Positions 25,934-34,199 of a stretch of DNA of 64,000 nucleotides are shown here, piece by piece. The stretch is taken from contig JADJUC010000027.1 of assembly GCA_016710885.1 (NCBI GenBank), forward strand, positions 1 through 64,000, read 5' to 3'. A program made the position numbers and the translations under genes. Each line of letters opens with the position of its first letter. Position 1 is the first letter of the stretch. The DNA comes from Candidatus Proximibacter danicus (GTDB taxonomy: Bacteria > Pseudomonadota > Gammaproteobacteria > Burkholderiales > Rhodocyclaceae). Under the pieces are notes generated by a model. The model was not told the origin of the DNA and made no database searches. It worked only from the letters and a program-made list of their open reading frames with translations.

Positions 25934-28542
25934 TCAATGAGGTGCAGGCCGTGGCTGCCCTGCCCGGTGCGGGCGGCGTCGAAGTCGAAGTGCTTGAGGG
26001 TGATGCTGTCTTCGCCGTCGGTGAAGGTGAGGATGAGGTCGTTGCCGCTTTGCGTGGCGGTGAAGGCGTTCTGGCCGCTGCCGCCTTTCCACACACCACC
26101 GTCCTTGAAGGCGAGTACGAGAAGTTCATTGTTGCGTTGCAGGAGGGCGCGGGCGGCGGGGTCGGCGCTGCCGGGCGGTTCCTTGTAATCCTGGATGGTG
26201 TCCTGACCGTCGCCTTTGGTGAAGCGGTAGAAGTCGAGGCCGGCGCCGCCTTCGAGGGTGTCGTTGCCTTGCTTGCCTTCGAGGTAGTCGAGGCCGCTGC
26301 CGCCGTAGAAGCGGTCGGCGAGCTTGCCGCCAACGAGGAGGTCCATCTTCTTGCCACCGAAGAGGACGTACTGGCTTTCCTTGTCGTTGCCGGTTTCGCC
26401 GTTCACGCTGTTCTGCACGATGATCTTCTGACCGCTGTCGAGCTGCTTGAACACGCGCTGGTCAGTGGTGTTGAGGCCGGCGTTGCCGTCCTGCACGATC
26501 TGCACATTCTGGCCGGTGGATTGCAGCCAGTAGCCGAGGAAGGCGCTGCGGTCGGCGTACCACTGGTCGCTGTAGAGGGCTTTTCCGGCGGCGCGATCTT
26601 CTTCACTCAGGGCCTTGTCCTGTTGCCAGTCGGTGTAGGTCTGGCCCCAGGCGCTGCTGACGGCGGCTTCGAGCGTGGTGCTGCTACCAGCGGCGAGGCC
26701 GGCGGCGAAGGGGCTGAGGGCGTAGAGGGTGGCAAAGGCACCGAAGCCGGTCCTGGCCTGTTCCTTGAGGGTGGCGATGTCGACGGCGCCGAGGGTGAGC
26801 TTGCCTTTGAGGGTGGTGAAGGCAGCGGCTTTCTGCAGATCGTCGAGGGCGTTGTAGAAACTTTCCCGGCCGCTGTAGACGGCGGCTTCTTCGCCGTTGC
26901 CGCGGCTGAGGTCGTTCATTCTGGCCCAGGTGTTGCCTTCGGGATCGCCGCGCAGGGCGTTCCATTGCTCGGGGCCGAGCAGCAGTGTGCCGAGGGCGTT
27001 GAGGGTGTTTTCAAGGGCGTCGCCTTCGGCTTTGCCTTGGCTGCCACCGCCATTGACGGCCTTGAGGTTGGAGGCTTGCCGGAAGACGTTTTCGATCTGT
27101 GTCTGGGTGGCTTCGGGGGCAAGAACCTGCAGAACACTTTGTAATTTCAGGCTGTCTATGATCAGTACCAGGCTGTGGGTATCGCCGAAGTCGTTCTTGT
27201 CATATTCGTTATGCAGCAGCTGAATCCGACCGGCCATCAGGGCCTTGATCGTTTCGCTGACGGCGTTGCCACGCGAGAAAGGCTGGTCTTCGATGAAGAG
27301 ATTGACGTTCTGCCCGTAGCGGTATTGCGAGTAGGCGACCATGTACCAGGGATCGGTGGTGGTCTCGGTGCCGGCGATGTCCCATTGATTGGTGAGCGGG
27401 CCACCGGCTGCAGGCGTGGGGTTGCCGAGGGCGGCCGCCGCACCGTCGATCAGGCCGAGGGGCTGGGTTTGATATTGAGTGGCGGTGGCGAGCACAGCCA
27501 ACTGGTAGTCGAGCGATTCGCCGGCAATGGCGAGTTTTGGCGTGCTACCGGGTGTGGTGTAGAGGTCTTGAACATTGGCCGGGTTGGGCGGGCCTTCGTC
27601 GCTGCCGGAGCCGAGTGTCGGCGCCCAGTGGGCGTATTCGAAGACCGTTTTCGCACGATCAAGTGCGCTCCAGAGCAGTTGGTAGTCAGCTTCGCGTGCC
27701 GTGGCGCCGGGGTCGTCCGGCGAGGCTGGCTTTACCTGCGAGACAAGGTTGAGCAGCGTGCTGTTGAATTTGTTGGCGTCGTCCGGCCGGCACGGCACAC
27801 CGTTCGTTTCGGCGAGGGCGGTCTTGAGGGCGAGATAAGCGGCGCGGCCTTCGCTGCTTTGCATCAGGCGTTCCAGCCCACTCGCTTCGCCTTCCTGACG
27901 CATGCTCTGAAATGTCCGGATCATGTCCGGCAGTTGCCCCTGTGTGGTGGCGAGGCTGCCGTCGCCGATCTTGCCGACGCCGGCACCATTGAAGGTGATG
28001 ACTTCGCCACCGTTCAGTTCGCTCCCGTACATCAGGTTGAAGGCGGTGGCCAGATGCCCGCCAAGGCTGTAGCCGGTGACAGAGAAGCGGGCGCCCGCGG
28101 GAATTTTTCCCGAAGACTTGAGGTCTGTGTACCACTTCTCCATGTCGCTGATCTGACCGAAGGCCCAGCCCTTTTCCTTGATTTCGAGAACGTTGGTGGC
28201 TTGGTTGTCGCGGGCTGCGTCGTCGAGGAACTCGGTGGAGCGGAAACTGACGACGAGTTCGCCGGTGCCGACCTTCTCGAACAGCGTGCCGCTGAAACCT
28301 GTCGTGGTATTGGAGATGTGTTCTACGACTTTCCACTCCTTGGCGAATTTCTCGGCCTCGGTGGTGGTGAATTTGCTGGCGTGGAGGTTTCCGGTGGTGA
28401 GGTTACCAACCGTATTTCTTTCGTTTCCAGCAAAAGCACCAGGCGTCAGAACAGTTCCGGGCGGTGTCGCGTTGAAATCAAACAAGGCCTCGGAGGCCAT
28501 CTGCAGGTTGGCGTATTTCAGGTAGTCGGCAAGGGTCGGCAT
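25537..28542 (-). CDS. Lipase-like N-terminal portion of the giant RTX protein (frame lost near 25932)
   Basis: The N-terminal about 870 residues hold an alpha/beta-hydrolase lipase domain with nucleophile elbow GYSLG (Ser159) and the preceding SFRSTEFLDD strand. A helical region follows, then the first RTX blocks (DLLVGGKLADRFYGGSG, GNDTLEGGAGLD). At about 25932 the frame runs out of register (LHLIDSCRQQ, then low-complexity Ser/Thr/Ala to 25537). The true continuation (LPAAANPVRTFLGDTEDWD) is in the frame used by 18392-25933. One missing base explains it, and the total 10,151 bp becomes a whole number of codons if one base is added. It could be a real mutation, phase variation or a sequencing error. 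Its start lies two bases after the preceding gene. Confidence 0.85.
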   Translation of the reverse strand: MPTLADYLKYANLQMASEALFDFNATPPGTVLTPGAFAGNERNTVGNLTTGNLHASKFTTTEAEKFAKEWKVVEHISNTTTGFSGTLFEKVGTGELVVSFRSTEFLDDAARDNQATNVLEIKEKGWAFGQISDMEKWYTDLKSSGKIPAGARFSVTGYSLGGHLATAFNLMYGSELNGGEVITFNGAGVGKIGDGSLATTQGQLPDMIRTFQSMRQEGEASGLERLMQSSEGRAAYLALKTALAETNGVPCRPDDANKFNSTLLNLVSQVKPASPDDPGATAREADYQLLWSALDRAKTVFEYAHWAPTLGSGSDEGPPNPANVQDLYTTPGSTPKLAIAGESLDYQLAVLATATQYQTQPLGLIDGAAAALGNPTPAAGGPLTNQWDIAGTETTTDPWYMVAYSQYRYGQNVNLFIEDQPFSRGNAVSETIKALMAGRIQLLHNEYDKNDFGDTHSLVLIIDSLKLQSVLQVLAPEATQTQIENVFRQASNLKAVNGGGSQGKAEGDALENTLNALGTLLLGPEQWNALRGDPEGNTWARMNDLSRGNGEEAAVYSGRESFYNALDDLQKAAAFTTLKGKLTLGAVDIATLKEQARTGFGAFATLYALSPFAAGLAAGSSTTLEAAVSSAWGQTYTDWQQDKALSEEDRAAGKALYSDQWYADRSAFLGYWLQSTGQNVQIVQDGNAGLNTTDQRVFKQLDSGQKIIVQNSVNGETGNDKESQYVLFGGKKMDLLVGGKLADRFYGGSGLDYLEGKQGNDTLEGGAGLDFYRFTKGDGQDTIQDYKEPPGSADPAARALLQRNNELLVLAFKDGGVWKGGSGQNAFTATQSGNDLILTFTDGEDSITLKHFDFDAARTGQGSHGLHLIDSCRQQQTPYAPSSATPKTGTATRRRTAPNGYRTPSATGYAPTARTAGRYSHKRTGTTSSTAAPATKVNASRPEKAQTSSMPTARKASMWQAAATTSSTPARGGMPSSPAAATTRYRAAKKATSSTATLATT

Positions 28543-28544
28543 GA

Positions 28545-29411
28545 TTACTGGCCTTTCTTCGGAATCAGGATTTGGTCAACAAACAATCGGGTTGCAGTAC
28601 CTGTACTCATTGCCCGATCCGGGCAACGACAGGCCGTCAGCCATGGCGTCGGGTTGGCCGGGCTGGGCGCCCCGGGACTCCAGGCGTAGCGCAGCATCTC
28701 GCCGAGTACTTCGCCGGTGTTAAGGTCGAGCACCTTCACCGTGCTGCTGGCGAGACCGCGTTGGCGCTCCTCGGGGATGACGTGGTCTTCGAAGGAGACG
28801 CCGTAGCGGGGGGAGGCGCTGGGTGCGGGAACTTTGTCGAGCGTCCATCGGTAAATGTTCAGGTCGTAGTTGGGGTCTTTCTTCAACGCCAGTTGTATGT
28901 TGTACGCAGACGTATCCTTCTTTCCGACCACTTTCTCCGACCCCGTAACGCGGTAGCGTTTGCCATCCTTTTCGTCGAAGACTTCAACCCAGCGGTAGCC
29001 GGGGCGGCTGTACTGATCCTTTCGCGCCGTGCCGACAATTCCCCGCGAGGCCTGGGTAATGAGAAGTCGCTCACGAGTCAGGCCATTTCCGCTTTCGTTC
29101 TCGTAACCGAGGAAGGTATCGATGTATTCGTTCTCGGTTGCTTCCCGCGCAAATGCCGCCCCCGGCCACATCAGATCGGATTGTTCGCGTTCACCGCTCC
29201 TTGGTCGAACCTTCATCAGCAACAGCCCTTCCACCTCCGGAACCGTCTTGTAAATCTTCTCGCCAGCAACCGTCTTGCACTTCTCCTCGAACAGCGCCTT
29301 GCCTTCGGTCATGCGCAATTTCGTCGCTTCGCGCTGGGCGTCGTCGGCACGTGCCGGGCCTGTGGCGAACAGAGCACCGAGCAGCAGTGCGATAAAAGTT
29401 GTGAGGTTCAT
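28545..29411 (-). CDS. Secreted protein of unknown function, coupled to the RTX lipase gene
   Basis: This 288-residue protein has a clear Sec signal peptide (residues 1-22, LLGALFATGPARA). The mature part is mixed alpha/beta (KALFEEKCKTVAGEKIYKTV, YIDTFLGYENESGNG, YRWVEVFDEKDGKRYRV). I chose ATG 29411 because GGAGAAAA precedes it; an ATG at 29426 is not needed. It ends two bases before the RTX lipase start, so the two are almost certainly translated together. I do not recognise the family. As a periplasmic protein beside a lipase toxin it could protect the envelope or assist the cargo, but this is only positional inference. Confidence 0.75.
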   Translation of the reverse strand: MNLTTFIALLLGALFATGPARADDAQREATKLRMTEGKALFEEKCKTVAGEKIYKTVPEVEGLLLMKVRPRSGEREQSDLMWPGAAFAREATENEYIDTFLGYENESGNGLTRERLLITQASRGIVGTARKDQYSRPGYRWVEVFDEKDGKRYRVTGSEKVVGKKDTSAYNIQLALKKDPNYDLNIYRWTLDKVPAPSASPRYGVSFEDHVIPEERQRGLASSTVKVLDLNTGEVLGEMLRYAWSPGAPSPANPTPWLTACRCPDRAMSTGTATRLFVDQILIPKKGQ

Positions 29412-29471
29412 GCGATTTTTCTCCATTGATTTTCGTTTGCCGCAAACATCACGGTTGATTCTGTTTTCATT

Positions 29472-30133
29472 TCAAAGCCGGGAATCATAGCCAATGTCAT
29501 AGTCCATGCATATGACAATGGCTCGCCCACACCCGCCGGTGCCATCTCCACGTTCGGCACCTGCACCCGTGATGAACCACTGGAACCCGAATTCCTTCTT
29601 CTCGGCGGTGAAGCCGGCGATTTCTTCGGGCTCGCCGGCGGCGGGTTCGGTGCTGGCTTCCTTGGCGACGAGGATCAGTTCAGGTTCGAACCACTGCGGG
29701 GCTTCGGCCACCGGGAGGGTTTCCGGGGTCTGGCTGCCGGCGCGGAAGTAGAGGAGTTTCTGGCCGTCGGATTTGAGGATGAGGATGGGGGTGCGTGGGG
29801 GGCTTCTTCCTCACGCCGTCCATGGTTCGACAGGCTCACCACGAACGGATCGGCGGCAGTGGCTATTTCTTCCCGGTCCGCAGCATCTACCTGCACCGGG
29901 CGCAGGAAGGCGATGGCAGGAAGCGGGAGCTTCTGCCAATCCAACCCTTCAATATTGACACTGCCGGTTTTCAGCCCCAGCGAACGTGCCGCCTCGTGAA
30001 AGGTGGCGATGCTGTACGGCGGGGGGAATTCCTGTGAAACCAGTGCGGCATCAAACGGCAGGCGATAAAGCCCACTGAGGCTGCCCAGAAGCCAGATGAC
30101 TTCCCGGTGCCCCACCTCCTCCTGTGGTGACAT
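29472..30133 (-). pseudogene. Remnant of a type I secretion ABC exporter (C39-like N-terminal domain only)
   Basis: From ATG 30133 the frame reads as the N-terminal peptidase-C39-like domain of HlyB/LapB-type exporters: REVIWLLGSLSGLYRLPFD, IATFHEAARSLGLKTG and QKLPLPAIAFL. It lacks a C39 catalytic Cys near the start, as in non-cleaving exporters. A REP sequence (29816-29848) interrupts it. The continuation, in another frame, gives ILILKSDGQKLLYFRAG, EPELILVAKEAS and EKKEFGFQWFI. At about 29568 it is cut and joined to unrelated sequence. The six transmembrane helices and the ATPase are absent, so no exporter can be made from it. Confidence 0.82.
29816..29848. repeat. REP-like palindromic repeat inside the exporter remnant
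   Basis: The sequence CCGTCCATGGTTCGACAGG followed by CTCACCACGAACGG is the widespread TTCGTGGTGAGCCTGTCGAA-type repeat of proteobacterial intergenic DNA. A degenerate pair of the same family is present at 45413-45504. Here it lies within former coding sequence and coincides with the frame change. Confidence 0.75.
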
Positions 30134-30462
30134 TGTTTCTCGATTGTTATTTTATTGAGAAGCGCGCGAGTCTAAGAGGCGTTGGGTGTTTTGTAAATAT
30201 GGCTTTGGTATTATTTGGAATGTCATTAAATGCTTGTGTTACAGAAGATAGGAGCGCCAACAAGGATTGTGTATCACATAGAAAAAACCAAAGGCCATGC
30301 TGATGAAATGAATCGCCCCGCACGACATCGGTTGCAAGCACGAGAAAGTGGCGGAATTTGCACGATTTCGTCGATTGACAACCCAAGGCGCTTGGGTGGC
30401 ACGGCCCCGAAAGCCTTGCCGACAATTGCCAGCACCGCCCCGCTCGGTTAAGGTCGGCTCCT
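30134..30462. other. AT-richer intergenic region between secretion locus and vanZ-like gene
   Basis: This 329-bp divergent spacer carries no supportable gene. The left half is clearly AT-rich compared with its surroundings and could hold promoters for the leftward secretion locus. The right half returns to local GC. I saw no repeat, tRNA or clear terminator. Confidence 0.4.
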
Positions 30463-31515
30463 GTGAACCCCGCCCCTGTCCCCCCGCTGCCGCGCTATCT
30501 CGCCCTCGCCTACACGGCGCTGGTGATCTATGCCAGCCTGCACCCCTTCTCGGGTTGGCGGGATCTCGGCGTTTCGCCGCTGGATTTCCTCGACGCCGGC
30601 TGGCCACGCTGGTGGACGGGCTTCGACCTCGCTGTGAATGCATTCGTTTACCTGCCGCTGGGTTATCTGCTGACCCTGGCGCTCAGCCGGAAAACCGGGC
30701 GCTGGCTGCCGGCACTGCTGGGCGCGCTGCTGGCGATGCTGATCAGCTTCAGCCTGGAGGCGGTGCAGACCTGGTTGCCAACACGCGTGCCGAGCAATCT
30801 CGACCTCGCCTGCAACAGCCTCGGCGGTGTTGTCGGCGCCTTTGCCGCGTGGCGCAGCGGGACGCAGGCACTGGTCTGGCTGGCGCGATGGGAGCGTCGG
30901 CTGGTAGCGCCGATACCGCATGCCGAGTTCGGCCTGCTCCTGCTGGGCTTGTGGCTGCTGACGCAGTTGTCACCGGAAACCCTGCTCTTCGGCGCCGGCG
31001 ATTTCCGGCAACTGCTTGGGCTGTCGTCGGCCATCGCCTACGCTGCGCCGAGTTTTTTTGCTTTCGAGGTGCTGGTGATCGCCTGCAACACGGTGGCCAT
31101 TGGCCTGATCGCCCGCACACTGCTAACCGATCACGCGTCGCCGCGTGCGGTGTTGCTGCTGTTCTTTCTCTTTGCCTTGTTCGTTCGTGCCGTCAGCGCG
31201 ACCGTGCTGGTTGGCCCGCGCGAAGCGATGGCCTGGCTGACACCGGGTGCCGGCCTCGGGCTGGCCGCAGGCGCAACGGTGCTGATGCTGGCGCTGTTTG
31301 CGCCCGCTACCTGGCGCGTGGCGCTGGCTGGCCTGGCCTTGATGGCCGGCACGGTGCTGGTCAATCTGGCACCGACCAACCCTTACTCGGTTGCCGCGCT
31401 GGCCACCTGGCGGCAGGGGCATTTCCTCAATTTCAACGGCCTCACCCGGCTGATCGCCAGCCTCTGGCCCTTCCTCGCGCTGCCCTACCTGATGCTGCTC
31501 GGGCGGCGGCTATAA
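30463..31515 (+). CDS. VanZ-family membrane protein
   Basis: This 350-residue polytopic protein has about nine hydrophobic segments. The N-terminal third matches VanZ: YASLHPFSGWRD, then NAFVYLPLGYLLTL, FSLEAVQTWLPTRVPSNLDL and CNSLGGVVGA. VanZ-like proteins are linked to glycopeptide resistance in Gram-positives, but in proteobacteria their role is unknown. The start is GTG at 30463, which gives the family's N-terminus immediately before the first helix. The gene is 25 bp upstream of a 2Fe-2S ferredoxin gene and may be co-transcribed with it. Confidence 0.82.
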   Translation: MNPAPVPPLPRYLALAYTALVIYASLHPFSGWRDLGVSPLDFLDAGWPRWWTGFDLAVNAFVYLPLGYLLTLALSRKTGRWLPALLGALLAMLISFSLEAVQTWLPTRVPSNLDLACNSLGGVVGAFAAWRSGTQALVWLARWERRLVAPIPHAEFGLLLLGLWLLTQLSPETLLFGAGDFRQLLGLSSAIAYAAPSFFAFEVLVIACNTVAIGLIARTLLTDHASPRAVLLLFFLFALFVRAVSATVLVGPREAMAWLTPGAGLGLAAGATVLMLALFAPATWRVALAGLALMAGTVLVNLAPTNPYSVAALATWRQGHFLNFNGLTRLIASLWPFLALPYLMLLGRRL

Positions 31516-31540
31516 TTCGCCCTCGAACCCGGAGACCCCC

Positions 31541-31849
31541 ATGAGCCATTTCAAGCACCACGTCTTTTTCTGCTGCAACCAGCGCGACCCCGGCGAAACC
31601 TGCTGCGCCGCCCGTGGCGCGATTGAGTCCCAGACCTACGCCAAGGACCGCATTGCTGCGCTGGGCCTCAAGGGCCCGGGCAAGATCCGCATCAACAAGG
31701 CCGGCTGTCTGGATCGCTGCGATGACGGCCCGGTGCTGGTGGTTTACCCCGATAACGTCTGGTACACCTACATCGACAACGACGATATCGAGGAGATCAT
31801 CCAGGAGCATCTGGTCAATGGTCGTGTTGTCGAACGCCTGAAGATTTAG
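31541..31849 (+). CDS. Thioredoxin-fold [2Fe-2S] ferredoxin
   Basis: This 102-residue protein matches the thioredoxin-like 2Fe-2S ferredoxin family (COG3411). It has HHVFFCCNQRDPGETCC near the N-terminus (Cys11/12 and Cys21/22) and INKAGCLDRCDDGPV (Cys56, Cys60), which together supply the four cluster ligands. Downstream is the VYPDNVWYTYI strand typical of the family. The physiological redox partner is unknown. It is 10 bp upstream of an alpha/beta-hydrolase gene, an arrangement I recall from related betaproteobacteria. The start has GGAG upstream (ACCCGGAGACCCCC). Confidence 0.88.
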   Translation: MSHFKHHVFFCCNQRDPGETCCAARGAIESQTYAKDRIAALGLKGPGKIRINKAGCLDRCDDGPVLVVYPDNVWYTYIDNDDIEEIIQEHLVNGRVVERLKI

Positions 31850-31859
31850 GGATAAAGCC

Positions 31860-32498
31860 ATGCGCGCGCCTGAAGAAAAAGCCCTGATCGACGGCCCGGC
31901 CGGCAAAATCGAAGTCATCGTAGAGAACCCCGGCGCGCCGCGCGGCATTGCGCTGATCGGCCATCCGCACCCGCTCTTTGGCGGCGCCAATACCAACAAG
32001 GTGGCACATTCGCTGGCGCGCACCTTCGTGGCCATGGGCTATTGCGCCTTCCGCCCTAATTTCCGTGGCGTCGGCTTGAGCGAAGGAACGCACGACGAAG
32101 GTCACGGCGAAACCGACGACATGCTGGCGGTGATCGAAGAGGCGAAGCGTCGTTGCGGCGATCTGCCGGTGGCGCTGGCGGGGTTTTCCTTTGGTGGTTT
32201 CGTGCAGACGCGAGTCGCCAAGCGGCTGGCGGAAGCCGGGCATCCGGCGCAGCGGCTGGTGCTGGTCGGCACCGCCGCCGGCTTTGTCGAGGGGACGCGC
32301 AGCTACGATACGGAGGCGGTACCGGGCGACACCATCGTCATCCACGGTTCAGCCGATGAAACCGTGCCGCTGGCCAACGTGCTGAAATGGGCAGAACCGC
32401 TGGAACTGCCGGTGTCAGTGATCGCCGGCGCCGACCACTTCTTCCACCGCCGCCTTCACGTCATCCGCGAAATCATCACGCGTAGCTGGCGGCACTGA
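31860..32498 (+). CDS. Alpha/beta-hydrolase family protein
   Basis: This 212-residue compact hydrolase has a catalytic triad visible as Ser110 in GFSFGG, Asp166 in HGSADETVP and His193 in GADHFFHRRL. An oxyanion-region HPHPLFGG lies near residue 35. This HPHPxxGG plus GxSFGG pattern belongs to a small clade of serine hydrolases without a lid domain; the substrate is unknown. The gene follows the ferredoxin by 10 bp. Its last 23 bases overlap the convergent transglutaminase-like gene. Confidence 0.85.
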   Translation: MRAPEEKALIDGPAGKIEVIVENPGAPRGIALIGHPHPLFGGANTNKVAHSLARTFVAMGYCAFRPNFRGVGLSEGTHDEGHGETDDMLAVIEEAKRRCGDLPVALAGFSFGGFVQTRVAKRLAEAGHPAQRLVLVGTAAGFVEGTRSYDTEAVPGDTIVIHGSADETVPLANVLKWAEPLELPVSVIAGADHFFHRRLHVIREIITRSWRH

Positions 32499-33657
32499 CC
32501 GCCGCCGCAGTGGCGGCAGACGATGCCAGTGCTGCGGCCATCGGTGCGGCATCCGGCAGCACCAGCGCAGCGGTGCCGGGGCAAACCCAACGCGGACACT
32601 CGCGCGAGGTGTCGATGCAGCCACCGTCGGCGTAAACACCTTTCGGGTCGCGGTAACGCATCATGGCCTCAAAGATACGCTGCACTTCCTGCGCATCCTT
32701 CTGGCTTTCGGCCACGCGTGCGTCTACCCGCGCTTCGTCGATCTGCAATTCCCCCGTTTCGTCGCGGCAAGCACCATGCCGCCAGTGATAGATCTCCAGG
32801 CACTTGCTGGTCAGCGTGTAGGGCTGATTGCGTTTCCAGAAATTCGAGAACTTGCCGTCACCAAGATAGAACACCCAGGAGCCTTCGTAGCCGGAGACAT
32901 CGGACGAATAGTCGTCCGGATTGCGGAACCACAGGCGGTCGCCGGGGACGTAGTAGCGGGGCGGCAGCGGAGTTTCCATGGTGCCGTATTCGGTGAGGAA
33001 AACCTCGTGGAATTCGCCGGACATGATCGCCCGCGTTTCCCATTGCTGCTGCAGTTGTTCGAGCAGGCCGGGGTTGCAGTCGGCGAGCTCCTTGGCAATG
33101 GCCAGCAGAATCACGTATTCGGTGGCGCGGTAGCAGGAGAAGGAAAACAGGGAGCCAGACGCTTCGGGCTGGGTGGTCTGGATCAGCGCCGGAATGATCG
33201 GTTTGCCGGGGTGAAGCGTGAAACCGGTAGCCTCGTCGTAACGCCAGTATTCCTCGGGGCGCTCGGCTTGCGCGGTATCGAAGGCCAGGGCGGTCTTGCG
33301 CGCGGCCTCGACGATGTTGCGGCGGATGTTCACCGCCGAACGCAGTTCTTCGTAGCTGGGGTAATGAAAGGGATGCGGGCTCAGCAGCAAGGCCAGCAGG
33401 ATCTCGCGCTCGATGTCTTCGGCTCGTTTTTGCGTGTCGAGTGCCAGTTGTTCGCAGAGGTGGGTGGTGTCGCTGTCCGGCGCCCAGGTTTCGGCAAAAT
33501 CGTCGCGCAGGCGATAGCGGATGATGGACTCGTCCGCCTCCGAAGCATCGCTGACCTGCACATACGCGTCGAGACCCAGTATTGCCAGGGCCCCGAGAAA
33601 ACGACGACTGGCAGCTTCCGCCGCCGCCCGTGTTGCACCGTGAATACGAACGCCCAT
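32476..33657 (-). CDS. Protein-glutamine gamma-glutamyltransferase-like protein (Tgl-type)
   Basis: This 393-residue protein resembles the Bacillus spore transglutaminase Tgl in its central part. It has a Cys within a small hydrophobic helix (FSFSCYRATEYVILLAI, Cys175) and, further on, PGDRLWFRNPDDYSS, then YEGSWVFYLGDGKF with Glu258. In Tgl the pattern is a catalytic Cys, then PGDxxYFxNP and a Glu before a DLG strand. The N-terminal 120 residues and the Ala-rich tail after about 375 have no counterpart I know. GGAGGAG upstream fixes ATG 33657. It would cross-link Gln and Lys side chains, but activity here is inference. Confidence 0.6.
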   Translation of the reverse strand: MGVRIHGATRAAAEAASRRFLGALAILGLDAYVQVSDASEADESIIRYRLRDDFAETWAPDSDTTHLCEQLALDTQKRAEDIEREILLALLLSPHPFHYPSYEELRSAVNIRRNIVEAARKTALAFDTAQAERPEEYWRYDEATGFTLHPGKPIIPALIQTTQPEASGSLFSFSCYRATEYVILLAIAKELADCNPGLLEQLQQQWETRAIMSGEFHEVFLTEYGTMETPLPPRYYVPGDRLWFRNPDDYSSDVSGYEGSWVFYLGDGKFSNFWKRNQPYTLTSKCLEIYHWRHGACRDETGELQIDEARVDARVAESQKDAQEVQRIFEAMMRYRDPKGVYADGGCIDTSRECPRWVCPGTAALVLPDAAPMAAALASSAATAAAVSAASYA

Positions 33658-33974
33658 TTTGTCTCCTCCTCGCTGCTGGCCGAAACAAGCAGTGATTGCG
33701 CACCCCCCCGTGCACTACGATGGCCACGGGCGGTTCGGAAACCGGCTTCCCCTGCTGGGCAGGCACCTTTTTGTTTGGCGTTTCCGTCGCGAAATCATAA
33801 TCGCGATCACGGAATTCCGCATTAAAAGTAACCGGCAACGGCAATACTTCTTGTGCTGCACGGCAGCAATACGTGCCCGTATGCGAAATCTCCCTTGATC
33901 TGACCGCCCAGCCTCATGTCACCACCTTCGCCAATCCAATCAAGATTTGCGGGGAGGAAAAGTGTGGCCTAGAA
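33658..33974. other. Intergenic region between the Tgl-like gene and vapBC
   Basis: No gene is well supported. A leftward frame from a TTG at 33844 (PLPVTFNAEFRDRDYDF...) stays open into the Tgl-like gene in another frame and might hold a short leader protein, but it lacks a ribosome site. The ribosome binding site of the Tgl-like gene is at 33661-33669. Confidence 0.35.
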
Positions 33975-34002
33975 TGTGTATAGATTTTTATAAGGATACA
34001 CA
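33975..34002. promoter_or_regulatory. Probable VapB operator palindrome
   Basis: TGTGTAT (33975-33981) and ATACACA (33996-34002) form a perfect 7-bp inverted repeat ending two bases before the vapB start. It covers the ribosome binding site AAGGA, so antitoxin bound here would repress the operon. Confidence 0.65.
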
Positions 34003-34004
34003 TC

Positions 34005-34199
34005 ATGCGAACAAACATTGTGATTGACGATGCGCTCATGGACAACGCACTCAAAGTAACCGGGCTTAAGACAAAACGTGAAGCGGTGGAACTGGGGCTA
34101 CGCACGCTGCTCCAGTTGCGGCAACAGGCACAAATCAAACGCTTCAGAGGAAAGCTCGACTGGCAAGGCGACTTGGAATCCATGCGGAGAGACAAGTGA
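34005..34199 (+). CDS. vapB: VapB-type antitoxin
   Basis: This 64-residue ribbon-helix-helix antitoxin has MRTNIVIDDALMDNALK at the N-terminus, TKREAVELGLRTLLQL as the helix pair, and a C-terminal LDWQGDLESMR tail that in this family inserts into the VapC active site. AAGGA lies upstream of ATG 34005, inside a palindrome. Its stop overlaps the vapC GTG start by three bases, indicating translational coupling. It is complete. Confidence 0.9.
   Translation: MRTNIVIDDALMDNALKVTGLKTKREAVELGLRTLLQLRQQAQIKRFRGKLDWQGDLESMRRDK

Noticed and set aside
33658..33844. Small leftward gene from TTG 33844 upstream of the Tgl-like gene
   Set aside because: No ribosome site, weak start codon, and the frame runs into the Tgl-like gene out of register; not enough to call a gene.
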